64,000 nucleotides of DNA from assembly GCA_017311185.1 (NCBI GenBank), contig JAESUZ010001754.1, positions 420,272 to 484,271 of the forward strand, read 5' to 3'. This document shows positions 37,550 to 49,529 of this stretch, piece by piece. Below the pieces are notes generated by a model that saw only the letters and a list, made by a program, of their open reading frames with translations, was not told the DNA's origin and did not search any database. This DNA is from Proteles cristata cristata (lineage: Eukaryota; Chordata; Mammalia; Carnivora; Hyaenidae). A program made the position numbers and the translations under genes. Every line of letters begins with the position of its first letter. Position 1 is the stretch's first letter.

Positions 37550-37960
37550 GGGGCTGACGGCCGCAGGGGGAAGGCCAGCCGGGCGCCCTGACCCGGGCAG
37601 GCCCCAGAGGCCAGCACGTGGCCGGCCGGGTGCCGGCTGTTTCTGCCCCAGCGCCCCGTGCGGCCCGCCACCGCCCGAGCAGATGGTCTTGGAAGTGAGC
37701 GCGGACTGAACGGGGTCAGGAGGGTCTGCCGGCCAGTCTTCTGCTCTGTCTCTGCGGGCGCCTCTGCCCTTGCCAGCGTCCTGGAGAGACCAGCGAGCTC
37801 AGCCGGCCCGGGGCTCGGCACAGCGCGGTGAGGCGTGACACGGCACGGCCCAGGCGTCCAGCAGTGCTGGGGACGGGGGGCCGTGCATCCTGGGGGCTTT
37901 GGTGTAGCCGCTGCGGGACTGGAGGGGGGAGGGGGACAGGAGGGTCGCAAGGGGTGAGGG
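37550..37960. promoter_or_regulatory. Orphan CpG island in intergenic DNA
   Basis: By hand count, 37561-37920 holds about 35 CpG dinucleotides in 360 bases at roughly 70% G+C, near a CpG in every ten bases; observed/expected is about 0.8. No repeat or known gene explains it. It could be an intergenic promoter, an enhancer or an unannotated transcript start. Open frames on both strands here have no recognisable domain and are probably compositional. Confidence 0.6.
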
Positions 37961-38234
37961 CCACCCCGCTGAGGCCTCAGGGAGTGAGCCCCTCACTGGG
38001 TGGCCTGTGGAGCCCAGTGGAGGTCCCCACCGGAGGGGGAGGGGTCACGGGGACTCACCTTTGCTGAGAGCCTGGTCCTCGGTTCAGTGTCACTTGGGCT
38101 ACGGCCTGGCCCTCCCCACCGCGTCATAACCCCTGCGTCCATCCTTCCTGGGGGACCTTCCCCAGCCCCCTCCTGTGGGTTCTAGCTCCCGAAGTCCGGT
38201 GTTTATGATGTGGTTTTCCCTACAGCTGCTTCTT

Positions 38235-38520
38235 AGAGACCAAAAGAGCACCGGTTCCAGGCGGGTTCTACTCCACACCTGAACTTGAGTGGTGGGCTCT
38301 GGCCAAGCCTCAGTTTCCTCATCTGTAAAATGGGGGAAAATCATGCCCACCCGGGAAGGCTGTGAGGCTCGAGATGCAGGTTGTGAGAGGTGGAGCACAG
38401 AAGGGTTGCAGCCAGGGGCCACCCGCCTTTCTTCATTGCTGGCTACGTGGCTGGGGTGAGTCACTCCACCTCCTCGGGCCTCACTTTCCCTTCCGTGGCT
38501 CTAAAATGGGCAGGCCTGGC
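38235..38520 (+). repeat. Two adjacent MIR SINE fragments
   Basis: The first has CTCAGTTTCCTCATCTGTAA and AATGGGGGAAAATCATGCCC; the second has CTCACTTTCCCTTCCGTGGC and CTAAAATGGGCAGGCC. Confidence 0.8.
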
Positions 38521-39019
38521 CCCGCCCCACCCCCGTCCCGGGGAAGGGAGAGAAGGGAAGGCATCGCGGTGTGTTAGCTGCAGGGTCGATGCGTTGGGAC
38601 ATCTTGGGCCTGTATCTTCACATCCGTGCGATGAGAGGTTTGTGTAGATGATGGGGCCTCCCCGCCCCACCCACCCCAGCTGTGGTCTGGGGTCTTAACA
38701 GCCTCTCCTGCCCCTGTGATGTTCACACCCTCCGCCTCTCATTTCCAAGGGTCGGTGGAAGCCTCCCTCAGGCCTTTGGTCTGATTTTGTTGCCCAGTGA
38801 TGGGTCTGGTGCTCGGTCAGTCCTGCGTGGGGCCCTCGGGGCTGCCTGTGCTGTGATGGGGGGAGCTGGAGTTCCACTTTAGCTCATATCTGAGCATCTG
38901 TTCACCCATGTCTTGCGTCCGCTACCCTTTCAGGGGTGATTTCCCAGTGCTAGGCAGAGAAGGGCACGCAGAAACCTCGGGAGAAGGAGGGCCGAGGAGG
39001 AGGCTCTGTGGGATCGGGG

Positions 39020-39385
39020 CTGCTGCTCCTCTCTGCCTCAGGACCTTTGAACATGCTGTGTCCACTGGCTGATAAACAATTCCCCTGTGTCACCGCGGGA
39101 CTCCTACCTGTTCACATCTCAACAGAGAGACTCTTGCTAGGCAGCCTCCTCCCCAAGGTAAAATAGGCCTCCTTGGAAATCTTATTCAGAGGGCTCTGGT
39201 CTTCACCCTCAAGCAGCTTTTACAACTTGGTTATATATGTGTTTGTGAACTTGCTTATTGTCTCTCCCTCATGAGACTATATACTCCATGAGGCAAGGGG
39301 ATGGGCCTCTCCAATCCTGTTCAGCCCAGAAGATCCTGCCCATCAAACAGGGCCTGGCACGTAGCTGGTGCTCAAAAGGCCAAGG
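39020..39385 (+). repeat. L2 LINE 3' region
   Basis: TGCCTCAGGACCTTTGAACA, TGAGACTATATACTCCATGA and GGCCTGGCACGTAGCTGGTG. Confidence 0.85.
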
Positions 39386-39779
39386 TCGGTGGAGACACAT
39401 GGTATCCGAGCCCGGTGCGGTCTGCTAAGCCCTCCTGCCTGCCGGCTGCACTCACAGAAACAAGGATTGTTAGCCCAACCTTGTCATTGCAGAAACCCCC
39501 GAGGCTCAGCCCTCTCAGGTGAACTTGAACTTGAACCCAGGTCTCCTGGCCCCCCGTTGGGTCTCTCCAGTCTTCTCTGGGCTGCGGTGGGCTACGCTCC
39601 AGGGCTCACTCGTGGGGGCTCAGGCCTCCCAGCCCCAGAGCTCCTACGGATGAGAGGTGGGAGGCAGCAGACTCAGCCCCTGGGGTTGCACAAGGTGGGA
39701 CAGGAGGAAGCACCATCACAGCAGTGACAGTGACAGGGGCTGTCCCAGCCTGGCTGAGTGTTCTGGAAGTACTGCAAGG

Positions 39780-39910
39780 TCCTGAGTCCTTAGCAACCGT
39801 CAGTGGAGGTGATATTAAGACTCAGAGCAGTGAAGTGATTTGCCCGAGGCCATTCGGCGAGGACGGGGCTGAGCAGAGATCTGAACCCAGAGCTGTCTGA
39901 GTCCGGGGCC
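39780..39910 (-). repeat. MIR SINE fragment
   Basis: AAGACTCAGAGCAGTGAAGT, GATTTGCCCGAGGCCATTCG and TCTGAACCCAGAGCTGTCTG. Confidence 0.75.
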
Positions 39911-41279
39911 GAGAAGGCTGTGCACGGGCACTGTTGTAACTGTTGTCACCTTCTGCCTGGAGAAGAGGCAGGTGCTGCCGGGAGGCTGCTACAGGGGGCC
40001 CAGCCTGGCATACAGCGCGGCTCTCAGGGGCCGAGTTCTCGTGCCGGGCCCTCTGCTTTGGCTCCAGAGCCCCAACACCCCCCCGCCCCCACCCCGGGGA
40101 AGGGAGCCACTGTCAGATCCACGAGGAGGCAAAGGGCCGGGGACACAAAAGGCTCACAGATGCCGAGAAGGCAGCCTGTGAAGTTGGGCGCCAGATGTCC
40201 GGTTCAAAGAACTGCCGTACCAAGTACAAGCGAGACCTGGTGTGAGCATGGCCGACGCATTGCTCACAACCCCGTTTCTTGATCTTTGCTGGACCACTTT
40301 GTTTTGCGCCGGCAAGAATCCACCGTGATCCGGGTCCTGCGTGCTCCTAATTCAAATACCATCTTGCAAATGACACAGCACCTAAGGGAAATTCTGGACT
40401 CGTTCTAAACCCAGCAACTCACCCCAGTCCTGGGGTACCATAGTCAGGGCTTACAGGTGGAATGCTCTATCAACAGAGGATTGGATGACTTTGGTCCTTG
40501 GACAGCTCTTGTCCGAAGGCTCCACGTATGGACACTGGGGTGGAGCCAAAGGCAAGCAGAGCACTGTGATGGCCACCTACAGACTGAAGCCCCGACTTTA
40601 CCCAGCCTGCAGGAGCCGGAGCCAGCCTGCCCTCCAACTTCATGATTAAAGCCAGGCCTCAAATGTATCTTAATTTTATTTACTCTCCCCAACTGGAAAT
40701 ACGTTTTGGTTTTTAAGCCACAATGAAAAAGCAGCAGGAGCGAGGGAGGTACCTACCTCCTCCCCACCCCCCTACCCCGAGCATCCCCTGGCCTTTGATG
40801 GTGGAAAGTCTTGCCCAAGTCCAACCTATAACCTTCAGAACAGCATCCCCTGGACTGTGTGCACAGTGGACGAACCTCTTGGGGTTTTAGGAAAACGGAT
40901 AAGCTTTGAGCACAGCTGGGCTGTAGCTTTTTTTTTTTCCCCCTTCAGCCGTGGCGGCTTGCTCCTGATTTCTCTGGAAAGGCAGGTCCTAATTAGAATG
41001 GATCGAAGAGTCTTTGCTCCAGCTTTGTTCTCGGTTTCGATTGAATCGTTGCTTTAGGACTTAATCTGGTGCAGTTGCGGTGGGCTGGGACCCTTGGCTC
41101 TCCGAGCTCCCTCTTGGGGGCTCAGGCAAGCTGGCACCTGGGGAGGGGGGGGCCAAGAGCTCTGCATCACCCCCCTGCCCCTCTCCCTCCAGGCTCCTCT
41201 TCCTTTCTATTTTTCTCTCCACCTGCTTTCTCTGCCTTGCATTTCCTTTCATTAACAACCCAAGGCTGTCCAGGGTGCC

Positions 41280-42170
41280 AAGTCCCCGCTGGTGGGAGTG
41301 TAAATTGGTACAATTACTGCGGAGGGCAATTTGTCAAATGCTATTAAAAGCCTTAAAAAAAATGCATAGGCTCTGACCTGGAAAGTCCCCTTCGAGGAAT
41401 TTGTCCTAGAATATAATAATTGGACAGGGGTCCACAAATCCGTGCAAAAGGATGTTGCCCTCAGTGCTTTTCATAAGTGACAACTTGGAAACCTGGAGCC
41501 CATCTCCAGGGGGCCATTAAAAATGACCGTGTGATAAACCGACCATAAAAGAACCTTTTGGAGCTGATCGGAGAAATCTGAATCTTGACTGGGTATTAGC
41601 TGCTCCTCAGGAATGACTGTTAATTTTATTAGGTGTGACAATGGCCTTGCGATTGACACGTCAGGAGGACTGATATTTGGTTGAAGCTGTTATAACAACA
41701 GGAATGGGGAAGGAGAGGGATAGGAAGAAGTGATTCTGGCGAAACCTGGCAAGTTCTGGATCTGGCTGACGGGTTAGTGAGTACCCACCATGCAGTTCTA
41801 ATTTTGTGCCTGGTTTAAAACGTTCATGATTTTAAAAAGAAAGAAAATGGTCATGTAAAGCTCTGTATTTCTTTTCTTTCTTTCTTTTTTTTTTTTTTTT
41901 ACCTGAAATGATGTCCACAAGACATTGCTAAATGGGAAGAGAAAAATTCCCAAAGAGCATACATGACATTATCAGATTTTTTTTGTTTCAAAAATAGACA
42001 CGGAATGTTATATGCAAACGAAAAAGGATGTAGTATGCCCACTGGAATGTTAATGGTGGCCATTTCCGGTGGGAGACTGAATGATTTCCATTTTCTTCTT
42101 TATACTCTTGAGGGTTTTTGACTTTTTCTTTGCAGTAAGCATACATTATTATGCTAATTTAAAAAGCCAT
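41280..42170 (+). repeat. Old LINE-1 3' region
   Basis: Begins CTGGTGGGAGTGTAAATTGG, passes TAAGTGACAACTTGGAAACC and ends in AATGGTGGCCATTTCCGGTG plus AT-rich text, the usual 3' tract of an old L1M element. A T-rich run lies at 41868-41900. No functional reading frame. Confidence 0.75.
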
Positions 42171-42199
42171 GGTTACAAGAGAAAATCTGGAAATCACCT

Positions 42200-42385
42200 G
42201 CTATGCATTGACCGTTACTATACACCATGCCTTACAAAAGGAGGTTTGACATATCGTAATTCACATGTTGTAACTGGCAAGATTGATGTGCCATTCGATA
42301 TGTGCCCATTCGATAAATGGGGAAGCTGACCATTGTGAAGGGTGAGCACTTTGCCTATGGACCCACATCTGCACTTCTTTAAGAT
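42200..42385 (-). repeat. MIR-like SINE fragment
   Basis: CATTCGATAAATGGGGAAGC and GTGAGCACTTTGCCTATGGA; highly decayed. Confidence 0.4.
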
Positions 42386-42597
42386 AATTTTTTTAACGTT
42401 TATTTTTGAGAGAGACAGAGAGAGACAGAATGTGAGTGGGGGAGGGGCAGAGAGAGAAGGAGACACATCATCCGAAACAGGCTCCAGGCTCTGAGCTGTT
42501 AGCACAGAGCCCGCCGCGGGGCTCGAACCCACAAACAGTGAGATCACGACCTGAGCCGAAGTCAGACGCTCAACCGCCTGAGCCGCCGGGGCGCCCC
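42386..42597 (-). repeat. SINEC_Fc-type SINE
   Basis: Reverse SINE, GGCTCGAACCCACAAACAGT and GAGCCGCCGGGGCGCCCC. Confidence 0.93.
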
Positions 42598-43309
42598 CCA
42601 CAGCTGTATTTCTAATTCCACTCTTCTGATAGGAAGCGGGCGCTCTTGCTACTAAAGCCCAGCTTCTTCTGGAGGAATCCAAGGGGTATCAGGTGTGGAC
42701 CCTGCCCTCCAGGCCGCTGGTCTTCTGCCTCCATGCTGGGCTCTGGAGTCACCCGCCTCTGCCCCGAACACCAGTGACATAGCGGCTTTGCCAAGAATTC
42801 ATCTTCCCCCCTCCACCCCCCATGTCACAGGTGAAACCTGAACGCTGTCCCTTTGATATTTTCTCCTAATGAGCCTTCCCGAGCTTCTTGCCTTTTTAGG
42901 ATGGAAACAAGCACCCTGCTGCTATCTTCTTCATATTTATCAGCTCGCTTTACTGGCAGAGCGGAAGAGGGAGCGGACATTGTATACATAAATATCATAA
43001 AACCCACAGAGGGCTGCCGAGCCTGAGTTCTTAATCCAGGCTCCATCACTCACAATTTGCAACCCAAAGAAGTCACTCTCTCTCTCTCTGTTTTCTCTGT
43101 CTCTAAAAGTAAATAAAGGATAATCCATTAGAAGAAATCAATGGGTGTTCTGAGGAAAGGAGGGAGCACAGACAACTCCAAGTTGGGCTGAAAATACAAT
43201 GTTTCTCAGGGTTTTGCTAATGGGGGATATGGACAAAGGCCAGTCTGGCCCCCACCCCACAGGATCTCGGGGGAAGCACGGCGACATCTCTTACCTGGTC
43301 TCCCAGCTT

Positions 43310-43560
43310 CATTGCTTTGGTTCATCCTTCTCCCCAGCTCTCACCTGCAGGGCACCCCTCGGTCCTTACCCCACCCTGCATGCAGAGTTTCCAAGAGAGG
43401 CCCTGGCATCATGCCTCAGGGCCTTTGCACAGGCAGTCCCCTTTGTCTGGAGTGCCCTTCCCCAGCGAGTGTCAGGTATTTCCCCCGCAAGGTCCCCGGA
43501 AACTCTTCCCCGCTCACCAGATCTGAGCTTCTCAAGGGCACAACCTCAGTTATCTCCAAT
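43310..43560 (+). repeat. L2 LINE 3' fragment
   Basis: TGCCTCAGGGCCTTTGCACA and TTTGTCTGGAGTGCCCTTCC. Confidence 0.75.
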
Positions 43561-44539
43561 CTGCCGCCGGGCCCCGCCCAGAGATGGACATAGGAAAGGG
43601 CCAGCCAAGGGCAAACCAAAGGCTTCTCTCCGTTATCTCCAGGATGGGCAAAACCTGTCCAGCAGATCTGGGGTAGAATTCTTTCTGTGCTTACTGCCCC
43701 CTCTGTTTGGGCCGGGACGCTTTGCAATATTCTCTTTTCCCAAACCCAACATTTTAGCACCAAAACGAATGGGTTTTTACGTGCACGCTGCAGCAGTTTG
43801 CCTCCTGCCCCTGAGCCCTCACGGAAGGTGATCTAAGCAAATCTCAGCCTGGAAAACCACTAGGCTGGTTCTCACGGCGGAAGTGTCAACGGTGAACCAC
43901 CGAGTCCGACTGGGGACCACCCACCTGCGGGCTGCCTCCCACGCCATCCACGCCAGGATGGGGAACCTTTTGGGGTGGGACCCCAGCCAAGGACGGAGCA
44001 GGGGACGTGCCTGAGTCACGGAGGCATCGTGTTTGTTTCCGAACACTGGCTCCAAGACTCCACCGGCCCATTAGTCGCCAGCTGCCCACTGGCCTGGTCT
44101 CCCCCTGCCCTCTCGGTGGGTGGACCCCAGCCATGTCAGCGAGCAGCACGACAGTCCAGGCCAGGGAGCAAACGAGGCCAGGCCCTGGCCCCGGCCCCAG
44201 GCTGCTCCTCACAGAAGGAAGGAAAGCATGGAGGGCGGGGAGAACCTCCCCCACTCATCCCTGCCCTAAGAGATGGGGGAGAACCCATCTGCTGTGTGCT
44301 CCCAGAGCAGGTGGGAGACCCCGGCTGGGTGCTTTCCGGGTTTCACTGGGGTTAGAAGTCAAGCGTCGCTCAGCCTTTTCCTCTCTAAGTCGTAGGAGAG
44401 TCTAAGACAGGGTCCCATACACCCAGCCTGTGCTCACCGGAGACCCCGGTGCCGAGTGCCGGGGACAGAAAGTGGAAGGTGGGCCCCCTCTGAGGGACCA
44501 GCGAACGAGCTATGCCTAGAAAGTACCAGTCACTCCGCT

Positions 44540-44825
44540 CTCTCTCAAAGCTCGCTTCAACGTCATCTTGTCATCTCGGGAAGGTCTTTCCTGACCCCCT
44601 GTTTCATAGTGGCACTCACCCTCCCCGGCTCCCCTTCTGCTCTCTCCTGCTCCATCACCATCTGTCAGACGGTAATTTCCCTGCTTAGCTGGCCCTCTCT
44701 CTCTCTCTCTCTCTCACTCTGCTAGAGTGAGGGAAGGGGTTTTTGTTTTACTCGGTGACCAATCCCCAGTTCCTAGAGCAGGGACTGGCACATAGTAGGT
44801 GTTCAGCGAATGTTGACTAAATCTG
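44540..44825 (+). repeat. L2 LINE 3' region with CT microsatellite
   Basis: GGGAAGGTCTTTCCTGACCC, a CT run at 44694-44715, and the end text GACTGGCACATAGTAGGTGT. Confidence 0.85.
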
Positions 44826-44939
44826 CAGACCTGGCGTGCATCTCCTAAATGTTTGCTGGGAAGGGGCTCTCTGGGCAAGTGAAGAAATTGATGACCACTG
44901 ACTAGATTCCCCAAATAGCATGGGCGGAGGGGGGCACCG

Positions 44940-45310
44940 GGAGTCCAAAAAAGCTGTGCTGATTTCCACTGGCTTTCTGTTGCCTTTGCAATCAAGTCCA
45001 AATTCCCCCCAGTGCACTTCCTTCTGCACTTCCCAGCACACGCCAGACTACACCTCACTAGCCTTAAGTTCCTGGACGCTCCAAGCTCGTTCACACCTCA
45101 GGGCTTTTGCACTAGCTGTCCTTGCTACCTGATGGCTTGTCCCTCAGGCGGTCCCACGGCTATGGGGCCTCGGCTCCAATGTCCCTTTTCCTTAGTTACC
45201 CCACCACAGATCACAGCTGCATCTTATTGTCTGCCTAGCACTTAGCAAGGTCTGAAACTATCTTGATCATTTATTTACACATTGTACTGGTTTATTGGAG
45301 GATCTCGACC
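44940..45310 (+). repeat. L2 LINE 3' region
   Basis: A second L2 piece: CAGGGCTTTTGCACTAGCTG and GCATCTTATTGTCTGCCTAG. Confidence 0.7.
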
Positions 45311-46194
45311 ATCTTACTTCTCCTAATTGCTTTATTCTGTCACACTCTGTTGAGTCCCCCGCTTCCCGCTGGGGCTTCATGCGGGGCGATCCCACACAAC
45401 GCAGGGGCTCTCGGTTATGAGAACTCAGACCAGACCAGCTCAAAACTCGGTCTTGGCTCAGAGCTCCTCTACAGGAGGGGCGGGAAGTGGGGAGCAAGAG
45501 CGTGGACTTGTCCTCTCTCTGGGGTGACTCGGGGCAGAGGGGTCCGGGGAGGGCGGCTTCTGTCTCCCTGGCCTGCTTTCGGTCTGTTTCCATCTGCGTG
45601 CCGGGCTCTTGTGGCTGGCACTCAGGAGGGTCCTCTGGGGGTGGTCCCCTCTCGCCAACACCACATCTACCCTCCCTCCCTCCTCTTGACCGCTCCTCGT
45701 TCTTCTACAAACAGGGAAGGGTAAAGCGCATGGTTGGGTGTGGGGTGGGGGTTTCCTGGCGCCTCCATCACGCCCCGGGGGAGGTGTCTGGCCCCCAGCC
45801 TTTTGTCCTCTCTTCGCCACAGCTGTGAGTCCCAGTAACCCATGCTGGAGCAACTGGAAATGTCCCCTCCATGGCTCCTCGGTTGTTTCTGGAAGGTTCT
45901 GGGCCACGTGACACGAGATCTGCAGCTGGGCGGTGCAGGCGCCTAGAAAAACGCCCCGCACGTTGTAGGGAGGGCTCAGTCGGAAGCCTGCTGTGGCCAC
46001 TTGGCGTTCGTGTGAGGCCACTTCTAGAAGAAGGGGCGGGGAAGGGCTGGCGTGCCGACTCCGCGCCCGATGCCTTTCACCCGTTACTTTACTTCTCGTG
46101 GTGCCCTCGAGGGGCAGCCTCACCGACCACGTTTGCAGATGGGAAGACTCCCACCCACTCCAGGCCAGGCCAAGCCAGGTGGGGGCGGGGCGGT

Positions 46195-46380
46195 GGCGAG
46201 GAAGGGGCAGAGGCTGCGAGCAGGACTCTGGAGTCCAGCATCGTGGTCTAACACCCCTTGGCTAAGTTATTTAATTCTGCCTCCAGAGCCTCATCTGTAG
46301 AAGTGGGGCGGGAAGCCTGTGCTGCAAGGATTAAATTAGCCAATACACGTCATGTGCTTAGCGCAGGCAGGGACGCAGCG
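46195..46380 (+). repeat. MIR SINE
   Basis: GACTCTGGAGTCCAGCATCG, CTCATCTGTAGAAGTGGGGC and AGGATTAAATTAGCCAATAC. Confidence 0.85.
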
Positions 46381-47138
46381 GCCATAAACGGGACCCACAG
46401 TGATTTCCGTGACCACCACTGGCATCAGGACAAACCCAGGTCTGTCCACCCCGGAGTGGGCTCTCTGCACAGAGCGGGAAGGGGGAGGGCTGAGGGAGGG
46501 CGATGAAGCCCTCGGGGACCAAAAGAAGCCAAAGGCCCCCCAGGGGCGGTGACAGGTGGCCTTCCCGGCCAGCCCATGGCCCCCAGCCCTGATGTAAGAG
46601 GCAATGACGAGCCTCTAGGAGTCTTTAATCAGGGGACCAGGAGGGTGCATGTGGGGTTTTAGGAAGATTAATCTGGCAGCAGGCACAGGATGGAAGAGAG
46701 TCAAGCTTAGCACAAAGAATCATGACGGCTGCCTGGCTCTGAGAGGCGGGTCAGTAAGGGAAGGTGGCCTGGTTCTCGGCTCCCTGGGCACTTGGGGTTC
46801 CCAGCAGCCAGGGAGGGGCCGGCAGAGAGCACTGTCGGGTCAGTGACAGCAGCGCCCGCAAGGGCTCTGGTACGTGGATGGCACAGCGGGCAGCGAAGTG
46901 AATCCGTGATATTAAGACAGTGACGGCCCCTCCCCCGCGCGGCCGCTTCCCAGCTGACATCCCGGTGTGGGCCGCGCTCGGTGCAGACCCTCCAGGGCGG
47001 GCAGGACCACCGACTCTAACGAGTGCAGGGCCACCAAGGTTCTCCCCAGGCTGCTCTGGGACCTGGCGGCCAAAGAGCAGGACGGAACCGCGGCTGCCCT
47101 GGCCAAGAACGGAAGGAGCTGTTGCTTCTACATCTTAT

Positions 47139-47144
47139 TTTATT
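47139..47144 (-). terminator. IFT27: IFT27 polyadenylation signal AATAAA
   Basis: TTTATT on the plus strand reads AATAAA on the gene strand, 88 bases past the stop codon. Cleavage would then fall near 47,115-47,125. The 3' UTR (47231 downward) is short. Confidence 0.75.
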
Positions 47145-47231
47145 TGAAGCCATCATGAGGTTTTGGATCTCATCCCCAAGGAGGCTCCCCGGGCAGCATG
47201 GCGCCTGGTGAGGCACAGCCCACCCCGGCTC

Positions 47232-47330
47232 TCACAGCAGCGCCTGGAACACCTCCACCTTCTCGTGGTACAAGTGGTGGAACTGCTTGGCCAGGCAGTG
47301 GAAGGGAGCTTCGTAGTTCTCCATCTCCTT
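47232..47330 (-). CDS. IFT27: IFT27 coding exon 7 (terminal)
   Basis: It encodes the last 32 residues, from [10 protein letters not shown] to EVFQALL, then TGA at 47234-47232. The acceptor is TCTACAG just before AAGGAGATGG, phase 0. The segment forms the C-terminal helix of the GTPase fold. It ends without a CAAX-type or CC motif, as expected for IFT27, which is tethered through the IFT-B complex and not by a lipid. Confidence 0.96.
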   Translation of the reverse strand, partial: KEMENYEAPFHCLAKQFHHLYHEKVEVFQALL

Positions 47331-47449
47331 CTGTAGACACAAGTTTAAGAAGCCGTGGCTGTTATGGGATCATCGAGACCGGGAGCCGGCACTCCCTCAC
47401 TCCCACCTCACGTCGCTGCCTGTCGCCTCCCCGGCGGGGCCTGCGACTC

Positions 47450-47570
47450 CTGCACCATTTTTGCAAGAAGGACACGGAGATGCAGATTGGTTAAGGTAAC
47501 GGGCCAAAAGCCACACACCCGTCAGTGGTGAAGTTTGGTCTGCACCTAGATGTTTCTAGAGCCTGTACTT
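47450..47570 (-). repeat. MIR SINE fragment
   Basis: GACACGGAGATGCAGATTGG, AAGGTAACGGGCCAAAAGCC and CACACACCCGTCAGTGGTGA, in IFT27 intron 6. Confidence 0.65.
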
Positions 47571-48467
47571 TTGGCCACACTCACCGCATGTGACGGGAGA
47601 TTAGAATGAGAGTCTTCCTCCCTTGGGTTTGACTGGGGCCCCAAAGGCCAAAGTGAAATAATGGCAAGGATGCCCACAGTCACCTCAAGTCAGGCAAGGC
47701 TGTGGCACTGACCCCTGGGGTGCCTCTCCCTCACCCCAAGCCCAGCAGGAGGCTCCCAGAGGAAGCTGAGGCCCCGGGGCTCAGGCCAGAGCTGGAGGCA
47801 GGCCTGGGAAGCATCGAGGTCCGCCTGGGGCCGGCTGCTTTGAGGGCCCAGCCAGGAGACGGCTGCAGCAGCCCTGCCCTGGACCAGCGGTGGCCGAGTG
47901 GGGAGCTGGCCTGGCGTGGCCTTGAAGGGACCCCGCAGGGACACGCTCCAGGAGGGAAACCGCCGCAACAAGAACAGAGGCCCAGGGAGCCAGGGAGCAG
48001 GTGGGCGAGGAGGGGTTGCCTGTCATCTGCAGGGGATGGGAGGCTCAGCCATTGGGCCCAGGAAGGGGTGTCCCGGCCTGGGGGGGCCAGACTGACACCC
48101 GATAAACCCAGAGGGGCCGAAGCAGGACCTCCGCCCACTGGTCTGGCTTCCCACGGCGGGTGTGGCCAGAGGCGCAGACGCTAAGTCATTAGGGGCCTTC
48201 AGTCACCCAGCACCGTGTGTGTTCGTCACTGAAACGAGTGTTTTGTGACTAAGGGTGCCCAAAGGACTTTTTGTTCTCGGAGAGATGAGAAAGGTTCCGG
48301 AAGTGGGCCTCGGTTTTCTCTCTGGAGGTGGGGGACGGGGGAGGGGGAAGAGCCGGCCCTCCAGGGGAGCATGGACGAGCTCTAGGGGGAAAGAGAAGGG
48401 TCGCCTCTCCACCTAGCTATTGCTCTCTCATTCTCCATGTGCCCGTGGGTGTCTTTTACTTATTCAC

Positions 48468-48484
48468 TTTTTTTTTTTTTTTTT
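48468..48484. repeat. Poly-T run
   Basis: Seventeen T without a SINE body. Confidence 0.8.
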
Positions 48485-48639
48485 ACAAAATAAGTGATCA
48501 GAAGAAAGAGCCGCTCCTTTTCTCCTTCCAGGGAAGAAGCTCAGCTGTGGATGTAAGGGAACGGGTTTTCACACAATCTTGGGCCAATGGCCCAGGTGCA
48601 GGCTAGACAAGAGGCAACCATATACCCCCAACGAAAGGG

Positions 48640-48800
48640 AAGGATTTCCAAACTGAAGAATGTTCGGGAGTCATCGGGCCCACTACCCTCATTTTGCAGG
48701 GGCGCAATCTGCAGCCCAGGGCAGGGGGAAGGCAGCGCGGTAGAGGAGCTGGTGCGTGCAGAGCAGGCAGGGCCGAGGATTTGAACTCCCCAACTTTCCG
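48640..48800 (-). repeat. MIR SINE fragment
   Basis: ACCCTCATTTTGCAGGGGCG and GGCCGAGGATTTGAACTCCC. Confidence 0.65.
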
Positions 48801-49529
48801 CGTCACCAGCTGGGGCGGCGGATCTCACGGAAACCAGTTCTCACGGATCATGCTACCTGGGCGTTCTCACAAGGGACATGCCAACGTGAAGGAGACAGGT
48901 TGGCGGAGAGCAGACGTGGGGGGGCCCGTGCTGAGGAAGGAGGGGGAAGTCTGTAGCCGAGATGAGAGCCTGCACTAAGGCCCCCACCATCAGGGGCCAG
49001 CAGCCCTCCAGTCGGGCAGGAGAGAAAGTCAGTCACACCTGCAAGGCACCTTCAGCTGCACAGAGCATAACGTCCTGGACAACATCAGTGTTAAACAGTA
49101 AAACGTTACACTGGCTGAAAGCGTAGTCAGGTAACGGGCACAAAGAGAATGAGGCTGACGCAGGACACACACAGGGATTTCTAAACGAATTTGAAAGCTC
49201 CTGGAAGCAAGATCTGGGGGATGACGCAACATAACAAGTTATGGATTCCAATGGAGACGAGCCTCTGTCCACACCAGGGGCACTCCCGAAGTTGCAGATA
49301 TAACGGAACCATTTTCTGAGTGCGTTAAGAGGGTTTGCCAATGACAGGAATCCTGGGGTCCTTCTGTTAACTAATCATAACGTCACTGACATACCGCAGA
49401 GGACGTCTGCCTTGTGCAAAAGATCCTTAGAGCAGGCTCTCAGACCAGTGTTCACTCTGGTCCTGAGAGTCCCAAAGTTGGTTCTGTGGGAGGCCAGAGC
49501 TCCTTCTAGAAGGTTCTCAAGCTAGCCTG

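Larger units (their letters stand above)
2774..47115. other. Intergenic region between CACNG2 and IFT27
   Basis: About 44 kb lies between the stargazin promoter and the IFT27 polyadenylation site. It consists of interspersed repeats (listed separately) in moderately GC-rich unique DNA. ORFs of up to 278 codons occur, but they cross repeats, lack recognisable domains and have no splice-site or start context to support them. I recognise no tRNA, miRNA or protein gene here. Parts that remain unassigned include 8140-9080, 16900-18380, 20880-21120, 33200-34160, 40000-41060 and 45300-46180. Confidence 0.7.

Noticed and set aside
37501..37950. 149-codon minus-strand ORF in the orphan CpG island
   Set aside because: GC-rich composition favours open frames, both strands are open, and the translation resembles no family I know.
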